Source of the DNA: Streptomyces sp. AJS327
GTDB lineage: Bacteria > Actinomycetota > Actinomycetes > Streptomycetales > Streptomycetaceae
Assembly: GCF_013450295.1 (NCBI RefSeq)
Contig: NZ_SKBR01000001.1
Coordinates: 1,120,001 to 1,184,000 of the forward strand
DNA length: 64,000 nucleotides
Direction: 5' to 3'
This document shows positions 33,792-42,441 of the stretch, one piece after another; position 1 is the stretch's first letter, and each line of letters starts with the position of its first letter. The notes under the pieces are model-generated. The model had not been told where the DNA came from. It was given only the letters and a program-made list of their open reading frames with translations, and did no database searches. The translations under genes were made by a program, and so were the position numbers.

Positions 33792-34556
33792 TTAGTGGAT
33801 GACGGCGCCGCCGTCGACGAAGACGGTCTGGCCGGTGGTCATGGCGGCGGCGGGGCTGAGCAGATGGGCGACGGACAGGGCCACGTCCATCGGACCGGCC
33901 ATCCGGCCGAGCGGGATGCTGGCCATCTTGTCGACCAGGTAGTCCTGGTCGGCGCGGACGTCCTCGGTCATGCTGGTCGGCACGATGGTCGGTCCGACCG
34001 CGTTGACCCGGATGCCGTCGGCGGCCCACTCCAGGGCCAGTACGCGGGCCATGTGCATCACCCCGGCCTTGCTGACGCAGTAGGCGAGGGTGTCGCGGAC
34101 CGCGATGTGCCCGTTGGTGGAGCCGATGTTGACGACGCTGGCGTGCTCGGCGTCGCGCAGCGCGGGGTAGGCGGCCCGCGCCATCCGGAAGGTGCCGGTC
34201 AGGTTGACGTCCAGGACGCGGGTGAAGTCCTCCTCGCTGAGCGTGGCGGCCGGTCCCCGGCTGACGATCCCGGCGTTGTTGACCAGGTGGTCCAGCCGTC
34301 CGTGGTCGGCCAGGACCTCCGCCACCACCCGCTCGCAGGACTCCGCGGAGCGGACGTCCAGCCGGTGGCGGGTGTGCCCACCGGCGGCGGGCAGCGCGGC
34401 CGTCCACTCGTCCTCGGGCAGCAGGTCGGCGGCGGCGACCGTGGCGCCCAGCGCGGCCAGCCGCTCCGCGATGGCCGCGCCGATCCCGCGGGCCGCCCCG
34501 GTGACCAGCGCCACCCGGCCGTCGAACCGGACCGGGTCGGACCAGGCGGCGCTCAT
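33792..34556 (-). CDS. Short-chain dehydrogenase/reductase
   Basis: 254 residues. TGAARGIG cofactor loop at about residue 20, NNAG at about 92, catalytic Ser, Tyr and Lys in NIGSTNGHIAVRDTLAYCVSKAG, and C-terminal PLGRMAGPMDVALSVAHLLS...TGQTVFVDGG. A TAA stop, rare here. Start overlaps the permease stop (ATGA). Should oxidise or reduce a hydroxy/keto group of an intermediate using NAD(P)(H). Confidence 0.92.
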   Translation of the reverse strand: MSAAWSDPVRFDGRVALVTGAARGIGAAIAERLAALGATVAAADLLPEDEWTAALPAAGGHTRHRLDVRSAESCERVVAEVLADHGRLDHLVNNAGIVSRGPAATLSEEDFTRVLDVNLTGTFRMARAAYPALRDAEHASVVNIGSTNGHIAVRDTLAYCVSKAGVMHMARVLALEWAADGIRVNAVGPTIVPTSMTEDVRADQDYLVDKMASIPLGRMAGPMDVALSVAHLLSPAAAMTTGQTVFVDGGAVIH

Positions 34557-35482
34557 GCGCCGATCACCGTGCTGTCCTGGGCCCAGAACGCGAACCGCTT
34601 CTGGGCGAGCCGGATGAGGAAGTGCGCGATCAGGCCGAGGACCGACAGGACCACCAGGACCGCGAACATCCCCGCGATGTCGAAGTTGTAGTTGGTCTGC
34701 AACAGGAGATAGCCGAGGCCCTCCTTGGCGCCGATGAACTCGCCGACGACCGCGCCGAGGATGGAGAAGACGATGCCGATCTCCAGCCCGGCGAAGATGA
34801 ACGGCAGCGCGCTGGGCAGCCGCACCCGCCGGAACACGTCCAGCTTGGTGGCGCCGAACACCGTCAGCATCTGCACCCGGTCGGCGTCCGCGGAGCGCAG
34901 CCCCTCGATGACGTTGACCAGCATCGGGAAGAAGCAGATGACCGCGGCCATCACCACCTTGCTGGTCATGCCGAACCCGAACCAGACGACGAACAGCGGC
35001 GCCAGGGCCACCTTCGGCACCGTCTGGAAGGCGACGATGTACGGCATCAGCGTCTTCTCGACCAGCCGCACCTGGGATATCACGGTGCCCAGCACGAGCG
35101 CCGTGCCGACGCCGATCCCGAAGCCGTACAGCGACTCCAGCAGCGTCACCTTCAGATGCGTCCAGAACATCGGGTCGGACAGCTGCGTGCCCAGCTCCTC
35201 CACGATGCGGCTGGGCTGCGGCAGCACGTACTCGTCGACGCCGAGGGCGGGCACCAGGAACTGCCACAGCAGGATGACGACGACGAACACCCCGGGGACC
35301 AGGAACCACTCGGGGTGGTCCCGGACGTCCCGCCGCTGGCGGGCCCGTCGGGCGGGCGGTGGGGGCGTGGCCGGGCCGCCGTCCTTCGCGCCCGCCGTGG
35401 CGGGGCCGCCGCCCGCGCCCGGGGGCGAGCCGTCCGGTGGGTTCTGCGCTTCGCGTTCGGTCATGGACATGGGCGGCCTCAT
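34553..35482 (-). CDS. ABC transporter permease, NitT/TauT family
   Basis: 309 residues; ATG 35482 shares one base with the ATPase stop (TGATG). A 65-residue Pro/Gly-rich N-terminal tail is followed by six membrane helices with the ATPase-contact loop LTVFGATKLDVFRRVRLPSALPFIFAGLEIG. Partner of the ATPase and binding protein immediately upstream; second importer of this type in the window. Confidence 0.92.
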   Translation of the reverse strand: MRPPMSMTEREAQNPPDGSPPGAGGGPATAGAKDGGPATPPPPARRARQRRDVRDHPEWFLVPGVFVVVILLWQFLVPALGVDEYVLPQPSRIVEELGTQLSDPMFWTHLKVTLLESLYGFGIGVGTALVLGTVISQVRLVEKTLMPYIVAFQTVPKVALAPLFVVWFGFGMTSKVVMAAVICFFPMLVNVIEGLRSADADRVQMLTVFGATKLDVFRRVRLPSALPFIFAGLEIGIVFSILGAVVGEFIGAKEGLGYLLLQTNYNFDIAGMFAVLVVLSVLGLIAHFLIRLAQKRFAFWAQDSTVIGA

Positions 35483-36321
35483 CAGTCGATCACGCCGTGG
35501 GCGGTGAAGTGCTTGCGGATCCGCTCGACATGGACGCCGGCCTCGTCCGAGGCCATGACGCCGAGGTCGCGCGGGCGGGCGATGTCGATGTCGGCGATCT
35601 CCGCGATCCGGCCGGGGCGGGGGCTGAGCACCACCACCCGGTCGGAGAGGAACACCGCCTCCGGAATGGAGTGGGTGACGAGCACGACGGTCTTCCCGCT
35701 CTCCCGCCAGATGCGCAGGAGTTCGAGGTTCATGTACTCGCGCGTCATCGCGTCGAGCGCGCCGAACGGCTCGTCCATGAGCAGTACCGCGGGGTCGTGC
35801 ACCAGGGCGCGGCAGATCCCCGCCCGCTGCTGCATACCGCCGCTCAGCTCGTGGGGGTACTTGTCCTCGAACCCGTCGAGCCCGACCATCTCCAGCAGCT
35901 CCGCGGCGCGCTTCCGGGCGGCGGTCTTGTCCAGGCCCTGGAGCTCCGCCGGGACCAGCACGTTCCGCTCGATGGTCAGCCACGGCAGGAGCGTGGCGGC
36001 CTGGAAGACCATGCCGACCTCGGGCAGCGGCCCGTCCACCTCGCGCCCCGCGATCCGGACGGTGCCCTCACTGCGCGGCACGAGCCCGGCGAGGATCTTC
36101 AGCAGGGTCGTCTTGCCACATCCCGAGGGGCCGACGATCGAGATGAACTCGCCCCGCTTCACCTCGACGTCGATGTCCGACAGGGCGTGGGTGGGCTCGG
36201 ACTTGCGGGGCCGGTAGACCTTGTGCAGCCCCCGCAGCTCGATCCACCGGTCGGCGTCCGCCTCCGATTCCGCGGCCGCGACCACGTCCCGACGGCGGCG
36301 ACCGAGGGTCTTCATGACCAT
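35482..36321 (-). CDS. ABC transporter ATP-binding protein, NitT/TauT family
   Basis: 279 residues. Walker A GPSGCGKTT, signature LSGGMQQRAGICRAL, Walker B VLLMDEPFGALD, switch His in VVLVTHSIPEA. A second in-frame ATG lies six bases in. About 30 extra N-terminal residues precede the domain. Energises import by the 34553-35482 permease. Confidence 0.93.
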   Translation of the reverse strand: MVMKTLGRRRRDVVAAAESEADADRWIELRGLHKVYRPRKSEPTHALSDIDVEVKRGEFISIVGPSGCGKTTLLKILAGLVPRSEGTVRIAGREVDGPLPEVGMVFQAATLLPWLTIERNVLVPAELQGLDKTAARKRAAELLEMVGLDGFEDKYPHELSGGMQQRAGICRALVHDPAVLLMDEPFGALDAMTREYMNLELLRIWRESGKTVVLVTHSIPEAVFLSDRVVVLSPRPGRIAEIADIDIARPRDLGVMASDEAGVHVERIRKHFTAHGVID

Positions 36322-36361
36322 GATGGGCCTCCATGCCTTCCTGATCTGGCGTCGCCGCCGG

Positions 36362-37468
36362 TTACTTGGTGGCCTTCTTCGCCTTGCTGAGGACCGCCGC
36401 CGCGTCGAAGTCGTTGGCCTCCTTGAGGAGGCTGTCGTCCCAGACCGCGTCGAGGTCGGGGTCCTCGGTGATGGTCTCGGCGTCCTTCATGTAGCGGGCG
36501 GTCTCCTTCCACTCCGCCTCGCTGACGGCGCCCCAGTCGGTGAAGGAGTCCGGCTCGCCCTCCGCGGGCACGGCGGTCTTCACCCAGGTGTCCAGGACCT
36601 GGGAGTCGTCCTTGATCCGGCTGTCGGCCTTCTTGCCGGAGAGGATTCCGGGGAAGACGGAGTAGCCGTTCCGCATCGCGGCCTCGGGGTTGGCGGCGGA
36701 GAAGAGCATCCCCTTGTACGAGGCGCGCAGGAACCGGGCGATCTGGTCCTTGTTCTTCTTGAGCGTGTCCTCACGCACCGCGTAGGTCAGGGACCGGATC
36801 TTGTCGAAGTGCTTGCCGTTCTTCAGGTACCGGAACTTCTCCCCGGACAGCTCCAGCGTGGTGTACGCCTGCGTGTACAGCGCGAGCGCGTCCACCTTGC
36901 CGTCCTTGAGCGCGGACAGCGCCTGGCTGCCGACCCCGACGGGCAGCAGCTCGACGTCCTTCTCCGGGTCGAGCCCCGCGTCCTCCACGAACGCCTTGGC
37001 GTACGGGCCGGACCCCGAGGCGAGGCTGATCACCCCGATCTTCTTGCCCTTCAGGTCCGCCGGGCTCTTGATCGAGCTGTCCGGCCCCGTCGCGATGCGC
37101 CACGGCCAGTTCTGCACCAGCCCGCCCACGGCGACGACGGGCACGCCCTTCTCCCTGGCGGCCAGGATCGCGCCCGCGTCGGACGGGGTGATGTCGGCGT
37201 TGCCGGAGGCCACCGCCTGCACGGCCGCGGTCGATCCGTCCGTGTTGACCGTCTTGACCTTGAGCTTCTCCTCCTTGAGGAAGCCCTGTTCGCGGGCGAC
37301 CGCGTAGGTGGCGACCTCCTCCTTCGGCCCGGTGACGGCGGAGGCGATGGCGAGTTCGATGGTGGAGTTCCCGCCACCGCCGGAGGAACCGCTGCCGCCG
37401 CACGCGGCGAGCACGGTCATGGCGGAGAGGGCCGCGGCGCTCGCGCCGAGTCTCAGAGCGTGCTTCAT
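36362..37468 (-). CDS. ABC transporter substrate-binding lipoprotein, NitT/TauT family
   Basis: 368 residues; lipobox VLAAC after a 20-residue signal, then Gly/Ser linker. Binding-domain landmarks: IASAVTGPKEEVATYAVAREQGF, GNADITPSDAGAIL, LKGKKIGVISLASGSGPYAKAFVEDAGLDPEKDVELLPVG and KDGKVDALALYTQAYT. Similarity between the two binding proteins of the window is low, so the two importers probably serve different substrates. Confidence 0.92.
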   Translation of the reverse strand: MKHALRLGASAAALSAMTVLAACGGSGSSGGGGNSTIELAIASAVTGPKEEVATYAVAREQGFLKEEKLKVKTVNTDGSTAAVQAVASGNADITPSDAGAILAAREKGVPVVAVGGLVQNWPWRIATGPDSSIKSPADLKGKKIGVISLASGSGPYAKAFVEDAGLDPEKDVELLPVGVGSQALSALKDGKVDALALYTQAYTTLELSGEKFRYLKNGKHFDKIRSLTYAVREDTLKKNKDQIARFLRASYKGMLFSAANPEAAMRNGYSVFPGILSGKKADSRIKDDSQVLDTWVKTAVPAEGEPDSFTDWGAVSEAEWKETARYMKDAETITEDPDLDAVWDDSLLKEANDFDAAAVLSKAKKATK

Positions 37469-37501
37469 GTTCGTACCTTCGGTTCGCTGGGATGTCGGCT
37501 G

Positions 37502-37906
37502 TCAGCCGCCGGCCGGGGTACCGATCCCGGACTCGGCGAGGTCGTTGCAGACGTGCTGCTCGGCGATGAGCCCCTGGCGCAGGACGAAGACGTCGACGTA
37601 GCGGACGCCGTCGAACGGCGTGCCCCACGCGTCCTCGCCGTAGAGGCTGCCGAGCGAGGTGACGGTGGCCAGACCGTCGGAGGTGCGGCCCTCGAAGTAC
37701 CGCTCCCGGCGCTTGCGCACCCACCGGTAGCGGCCCCCGCCCTCCCCGGCGGCCATGTCCCGCAGCGACGCGTAGCACCGGCCGCCGGGGAAGACGAGAC
37801 GCGCCTCCGGCGCCAGCAGCCGTGTCGCCGCGTTCAGTTCACGGTCCTCACACAGCTGGAGGTACCTGTCGACCGTCTCGGTGGGGGAGCGCTCCGCGCC
37901 GGGCAC
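37502..37906 (-). CDS. NTF2-like (SnoaL/nuclear transport factor 2 fold) protein
   Basis: 134 residues from GTG 37906. VDRYLQLCEDRELNAATRLLAPEARLVFPGG is the helix-hairpin opening of NTF2-like domains, and WGTPFDGVRYVDVFVLRQGLIAEQHVCND the closing sheet. These small barrels serve as isomerases, hydrolases or ligand-binding partners. Six bases after the preceding gene; the role in the string is unknown. Confidence 0.75.
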   Translation of the reverse strand: MPGAERSPTETVDRYLQLCEDRELNAATRLLAPEARLVFPGGRCYASLRDMAAGEGGGRYRWVRKRRERYFEGRTSDGLATVTSLGSLYGEDAWGTPFDGVRYVDVFVLRQGLIAEQHVCNDLAESGIGTPAGG

Positions 37907-37912
37907 GGCGGC

Positions 37913-38233
37913 TCACCCCGCCCGTCGCGCCAGCGTCGCGTCCCACTGGTCGCGCAGCGGGTGCTCGGCCGGTCCGGACTCGGTGATGATCCGCACGAGC
38001 CGGGCGAGGACGGCCTCGCGCCGCTCGTCCAGTACCCGCTGCTCCTCCCCGGTGGGCTCCAGCGCGTCCAGCGCGCCGGGCGCCAGCGTGCCGTTCCGTA
38101 CCAGCAGCGCCTCCAGGGCGCGCAACCGCTGGTCGGTGACGTGCAGTTCGGTGCTCACCTGGAGCAGCAGGTCGAACAGCTTGCCGGTGTCCCGGTCACG
38201 GAAGTAGTCGAACTCCTGGGTCACGGTGCTCAC
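37913..38233 (-). CDS. Small helical protein, unknown
   Basis: 106 residues, MSTVTQEFDYFRDRDTGKLF; GTG start overlaps the methyltransferase stop. Mostly charged helices (QRLRALEALLVRNGTL, EEQRVLDERREAVLARLVRII) that could form a coiled coil. No family recognised; coupling suggests an accessory subunit of the methyltransferase or of the NTF2-like protein. Confidence 0.75.
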   Translation of the reverse strand: MSTVTQEFDYFRDRDTGKLFDLLLQVSTELHVTDQRLRALEALLVRNGTLAPGALDALEPTGEEQRVLDERREAVLARLVRIITESGPAEHPLRDQWDATLARRAG

Positions 38234-39306
38234 TTCCCCGGCTTCGTCGCGGTCAGGACGGCCCAGGGGAAGTGCCACTCGCGGCGCTCCCCCCAGCCGT
38301 CGGGGCGTCTGCCGTCGCGGCGCTCGTCGAACGGCGACCACTCGGCCCCGGTCAGCCCGGCCTCCGCGCAGGCGGCCACCAGGTCGCTCGCGAACAGGTG
38401 CCGGAAGAAGGGCTCGTTGTTCCGCTCGGCGTGCTCGTGGATCGTCGCGTCGCGGAACGGGTCCCCGGTGGGCATGAACTCCAGGAAGCTCAGCGTGCCC
38501 CCCCGCTTCAGCAGCCGCGCCGCCTCGGTGAGCGTGGCGCGCACCGCCTCGGTGGGCATCTCGTGCAGCACCATCGTCCCGGTGACCACGTCGCAGGAGC
38601 CGTCCTCCAGACCGGTGTCCCGGCCGTCGGCCTGGAGGTAGGTGATGGCGGCGCCCTCCGCCTCGGCCTCCGCGTGCGCCAGCCGCAGACCGGGCGCCGC
38701 CAGGTCGAGGCCGATGACCTCGGCGCCGGGGTAGCGCAGGGCCAGCGGGCGGGTGCTCTTCCCGAAGCCGCAGCCGATGTCCACCACCCGCGTGGCGCCC
38801 GGGAGTTCGGGCAGCGCGGTCTCGGTGAACAGCCGGTGGAACTTGTAGCCGTCGTTGTCCCGCAGCATCACGATCCGCGCGCCGAGTTCGTAGACGTAGG
38901 CGCTCAGGTCGTCGGAGAAGAAGCTGCCGGGCTGGATGTGGATGTCGAAGTCCGTGTACCAGCTGGGCAGTTCGATGTCCGGACGGAGGACGAGCCGCCC
39001 CCGCGCACCGTCCGCCGGCTCCGCCAGCTGCGCGCGCAGGCTCGTGTCGCGGTTGACGACCGCCTCGCCCACGGTCTTCCACAGCATCTTCTGCTGCACC
39101 CGCTCCAGATGGCTGTACCAGGGGTACAGCTCCAGCGCCCGCAGCCGGGGCGTGGCGTCGTCGACGGTCGCGGCGGCCTCCCCGGTCGCCGCGTACTCCT
39201 CGGCGAGCGCCGGATAGACGGTGTCCGACCAGCGCTTGCGAAGTCCCAGGACGAAGTCCACCGACGAGCGTTCGTCGAGGGTCAGCTGGTCCTCGATGTC
39301 GATCAT
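38230..39306 (-). CDS. SAM-dependent methyltransferase with N-terminal extension
   Basis: 358 residues from ATG 39306 (GGAGACGCAC upstream). Residues about 165-300 are a class I fold with motif I VVDIGCGFGKSTRPLALRYPG, motif II GLDLAAPGL and DVVTGTMVLHEMPTEAVRATLTEAARLLKRGG. The first 160 residues (LYPWYSHLERVQQKMLWKTVGEA, PSWYTDFDIHIQPGSFFSDDLSAY) are not in common methyltransferases and may bind substrate or partner. Heads the compact part of the catabolic string. Confidence 0.85.
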   Translation of the reverse strand: MIDIEDQLTLDERSSVDFVLGLRKRWSDTVYPALAEEYAATGEAAATVDDATPRLRALELYPWYSHLERVQQKMLWKTVGEAVVNRDTSLRAQLAEPADGARGRLVLRPDIELPSWYTDFDIHIQPGSFFSDDLSAYVYELGARIVMLRDNDGYKFHRLFTETALPELPGATRVVDIGCGFGKSTRPLALRYPGAEVIGLDLAAPGLRLAHAEAEAEGAAITYLQADGRDTGLEDGSCDVVTGTMVLHEMPTEAVRATLTEAARLLKRGGTLSFLEFMPTGDPFRDATIHEHAERNNEPFFRHLFASDLVAACAEAGLTGAEWSPFDERRDGRRPDGWGERREWHFPWAVLTATKPGK

Positions 39307-39647
39307 GTGCGTCTCCTGTTCGGCGTGTGCGGTCTCGTGGCGTGTCCCGCGGCGCGCTCCGCTGACGTGGTCAGGGGGGCGGGTGCCGTGTCGCGTGGCG
39401 GGGCCACGGGGGTGCCCGTCTCGTCTGCGCGGCCACGGGCGTGGCCACGGCCGGAGGGGGACCGGGCGCGGCGGCGCGCGGTGCCGGTCCGTGGAGGGAG
39501 GGGCGCCCGCGGGTGCCGGTGGGCGCGGGCGAGGTGCCGGGAGACCGCCGGGTGGGCGGTGGTACGGCGCGGGCCGGGCGTGCGTCGACGCGCGGCGGAC
39601 GGTGAACGATCGGGCCCTGCGGGCCGGTTGGTGAGAAGCCGGGTGGA
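39307..39647. other. Leader region of the methyltransferase-to-CitE gene string
   Basis: 341 bp separating the flavoenzyme stop and the methyltransferase start. Very GC-rich, no coding frame supported; a promoter for the string may lie here, but I cannot mark one with confidence. Confidence 0.5.
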
Positions 39648-41693
39648 TCAGGGGGACTGCGCGAGGAGTTCGGCGCCGTGCACGGCGTCGGTCAGGAAGG
39701 TGCCGGTGAGCCGTCCCTCGTACACGGCCTCCAGCGCGGTGCGCGGGGCGTTGGCGTCCCCGGCGACGTGCGCCCGGGGTGCGTCGTCCCGGGCGTCGAG
39801 CGCCCGGTACAGGGCGTCGTCCGCCACCGGCGGACCCACGTCCACCACGGCGGTGACCCCGGTCAGTTCCTCGGTGTGGGAGGAGAGCGTGTCGCGGAGC
39901 ACGACCACGCCGCCGACACCGCCCCGCGCCTCCGCCACGTCCCGCATGGGGTGCGCGGCCACGCCGAGCCGCCCCAGCCGGTCGGTGAGCGCCAGCCGGG
40001 AGTAGGTGGTGATCGCCGCGGCGAACGAGGCGGTGGGCGAGACCACGCGCACCCGGGCGCCGTCGCGCGCCAGGCTCTCGGCGACGGAGGCCGCGGCCCA
40101 CGTCCCCTGGTCGTCCCGGACGACCACGGTGCCGCCGAACGCCGGGTCCCCCGAACCGAGCCGGGCGACCGTCTCCAGCACGTCGAACACCGGTGGCCCG
40201 CCGGGCAGTTCGCGCTTCCCGGGCCGGGCCCCGGTGGCCACCACCACGTCGTCGAAGCCGTCCAGCCGCCCGCCGGGCAGCAGGTCGTCAGCGGTGACCC
40301 GCTCACCCCGCCGCACGGTGACGCCGCGCTCGCCCAGCTCCCGGACCAGGTCGTCCACCAGGAGCGCGAGCCGCTCCCGGCCCGGCACCGTGGCCGCGAC
40401 CGCGATCCGGCCGCCCAGCGCCACCCCGGCCTCCGCCAGGGTGACCGTGTGGCCCGCCCGGTCCGCGGCCAGCGCGGCCTCCAGACCGGCCGGTCCACCG
40501 CCGACGACCAGCACCCGCCGGGACCCGCCGGAGCCGGGCGGCGACACCCGCCGCCGAGCCCACTCCCGCTCGGCCCCGACCTCCGGGTTCACCACGCAGG
40601 CGATCGGCAGGCTGGCCTCCAGCCGCCCCACACAGCCCTGGTTGCAGGCCAGGCAGGACCGCACGTCGTGCGGGCGCCCCTCCTGGGCGCGGCGCACCAG
40701 ATGCGGGTCGGCGATGTGCGGACGGGCCAGGCCGACGAGGTCCGCCTCGCCGTCCGCGACGAGCGCCGCCGCCTCCGGCAGGCTGTCCAGACGGCAGACC
40801 GCGAGGACCGGAAGGTCCGGCAACTCCCGCTTGAACAGGGCCGCGTGGTGCCGGAACCCGGCGTGCCCGAAGCTCATGTCCGCCATCTGCGTGCCCAGCG
40901 AGTAGCTGCCGTGGTAGGCGGCGTGGCTGACGTGCACGTACAGCAGCGGGAACTCGCGCCGCAGCAGGTCGACGATCTCCAGCGTGTCCGGTGGTGTGAG
41001 CCCGCCGGGCAGGAACTCGTCCGCGCTGACCCGGATACCCACGGGCAGGTCGGGGGCGCTGGCCAGCACCTCGGACAGCACCTCGCGGGCGAACCGCAGC
41101 CGGTTGTCCGGGCTCCCGCCGTAGGCGTCGGTACGGGTGTTGGTGAACGGGGACAGGAACTGCTCGATCAGATGGCCGTGCCCGAGGTGGATCTCCACCC
41201 CGTCGTACCCGGCCTGCCGCATCCGCCGGGCCGCCTGGCCGAAGGCGCGCACGACGGTGTCGATGTCCCGGCGGCCCATGGCGTGCGGGATGTGCGCGCC
41301 GGTCGCCCAGGGTGTCGTCCCCGGCGACCAGGCGGCGGTGCGGGTGGCGTCCCCGCTCGCCTGCCGGCCGGTGTGGAGCAGCTGGGCGAGGAGGCGGGCG
41401 CCGTGGGCGCGCACCTCCTCCGCGACGGCCGCGTACGCGGGTATGGACGCGTCGTCGAAGCTTCCGAGGCTGATGTGCCGCCCGGCGCTGGTCGGGTGGA
41501 CCCGGACGCCCTCGGTGATGATCAGCCCGACCCCGCCCCGGGCCCGCTCGCCGTGGTAGGCGACGTGGCGCTCGGTGGGCAGGTTGTCGTGGCCGAAATT
41601 GGTGGTGTGTCCGGGTACGAAGACCCGGTTGCGCAGAGAGAGTTGGCCGAGCGAGGTAGCTGAGAGCAGTGCCTCAAGATGACGGTTTGGCAC
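39648..41693 (-). CDS. FMN/4Fe-4S/FAD oxidoreductase (2,4-dienoyl-CoA reductase / N-demethylase-like)
   Basis: 681 residues from GTG 41693 (GGAGG upstream). N-terminal Old-Yellow-Enzyme barrel (LRNRVFVPGHTTNFG, QLLHTGRQ, GYDGVEIHLGHGHLIEQFLSP), then iron-sulfur cluster cysteines CLACNQGCVGRLEASLPIAC, then an FAD/NAD module (RRVLVVGGGPAGLEAALAA). This three-part layout matches 2,4-dienoyl-CoA reductase, trimethylamine/dimethylamine dehydrogenase and stachydrine/N-methylproline demethylases. Given amide hydrolases and a methyltransferase next door, N-demethylation or enoate reduction are both plausible. Own promoter at 41767-41795. Confidence 0.9.
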   Translation of the reverse strand: MPNRHLEALLSATSLGQLSLRNRVFVPGHTTNFGHDNLPTERHVAYHGERARGGVGLIITEGVRVHPTSAGRHISLGSFDDASIPAYAAVAEEVRAHGARLLAQLLHTGRQASGDATRTAAWSPGTTPWATGAHIPHAMGRRDIDTVVRAFGQAARRMRQAGYDGVEIHLGHGHLIEQFLSPFTNTRTDAYGGSPDNRLRFAREVLSEVLASAPDLPVGIRVSADEFLPGGLTPPDTLEIVDLLRREFPLLYVHVSHAAYHGSYSLGTQMADMSFGHAGFRHHAALFKRELPDLPVLAVCRLDSLPEAAALVADGEADLVGLARPHIADPHLVRRAQEGRPHDVRSCLACNQGCVGRLEASLPIACVVNPEVGAEREWARRRVSPPGSGGSRRVLVVGGGPAGLEAALAADRAGHTVTLAEAGVALGGRIAVAATVPGRERLALLVDDLVRELGERGVTVRRGERVTADDLLPGGRLDGFDDVVVATGARPGKRELPGGPPVFDVLETVARLGSGDPAFGGTVVVRDDQGTWAAASVAESLARDGARVRVVSPTASFAAAITTYSRLALTDRLGRLGVAAHPMRDVAEARGGVGGVVVLRDTLSSHTEELTGVTAVVDVGPPVADDALYRALDARDDAPRAHVAGDANAPRTALEAVYEGRLTGTFLTDAVHGAELLAQSP

Positions 41694-41730
41694 TTTCGTT
41701 CCCTCCGTCTGGAGGAGGGCGCCCCCGCGA

Positions 41731-41769
41731 TGTTCCGATAGCGGGTACGCCGTTCGATTGGTCGGAACA
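41731..41769. promoter_or_regulatory. Inverted repeat overlapping the flavoenzyme promoter
   Basis: tgttccga (41731-41738) and tcggaaca (41762-41769) are perfect 8-bp arms with a 23-bp spacer; the right arm covers the -10 box. Candidate repressor site, possibly for the IclR protein. Confidence 0.5.
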
Positions 41770-41795
41770 CTAGGGAGGCGGGGAACACCCGTCAA
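41767..41795 (-). promoter_or_regulatory. Sigma-70-type promoter of the flavoenzyme gene
   Basis: On the minus strand TTGACG (41795-41790), 17-bp spacer, TAGTGT (41772-41767); about 65 bp of leader before the GTG at 41693. Confidence 0.65.
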
Positions 41796-42089
41796 TCGGG
41801 TACTGGGAAGTAACTTGCATCATGCATCTGTGTCCGGATGTCGCCGGTCGCCTCCGCGTCCCGTGAACCTCTTCACGCCACCCCTCCCGTGCCCCGTTTC
41901 GCCCCGTGTCGTCCTTTCTCATCCTTTTTCATTCCTCTTCTGCCGGGTCAGCGCACGGTCCCACCGGCCACCGCCCCGCGATCCCCCGCCGCACGCGGCG
42001 GAGGAACGGCGCGCGCGGCACCGCTCGCCCACGCGGAACGCCCCGGCCGGCGACACGACGCGACCGGCCACCTGGAGCGCGCGGCGCCA

Positions 42090-42111
42090 ACGGTCCGTGC
42101 GCACGGACCGT
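42090..42111. promoter_or_regulatory. 22-bp perfect palindrome (site 1)
   Basis: acggtccgtgc / gcacggaccgt without spacer, in a 748-bp gene-free region (41694-42441) between the flavoenzyme promoter and the MOSC gene end. A dimeric regulator site or hairpin; nothing else in the stretch explains it. Confidence 0.6.
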
Positions 42112-42322
42112 GTACGTGGGCGGGCCATGAGTGATCGCGGAGTCCTGGCCGCGCGCTGCGGAACGGACGAGGAACGGAAGCGGCGCGCTACGCGAGGGGC
42201 CAGACGCGGGCGGACGGCACGCGGCCGGGCAGGGCGCGGGTCGGCGGCGCGCGCGGGCGGACGACGCGTGGGGTGGACCGCGCGCGGGCGGACAGCCGTC
42301 AGGATCCCGGGAGGCAACACCC

Positions 42323-42342
42323 CGTACGTCCCGGGACGTACG
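42323..42342. promoter_or_regulatory. 20-bp perfect palindrome (site 2)
   Basis: cgtacgtccc / gggacgtacg without spacer, 233 bp from site 1 and about 100 bp downstream of the MOSC gene stop. Could terminate MOSC transcription or bind a protein. Confidence 0.6.
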
Positions 42343-42441
42343 TTGAGCCTCCCGCACCCCGCCGTGGCGCCCACCTCCGGCGGGCACCGCCGCACACGCG
42401 GGCGAGGGGCCGGGCGGGTTGGGTCAGGCCGGGCGGGTGGC

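Noticed and set aside
32361..34691. 776-codon open frame on the plus strand
   Set aside because: Antisense to the M20, SDR and permease genes; composition is Gly/Val/Ala/Arg-rich without any domain, as expected for shadows in high-GC DNA.
36221..38641. 806-codon open frame on the plus strand
   Set aside because: Antisense to the ABC genes and methyltransferase, which have clear family motifs on the minus strand.
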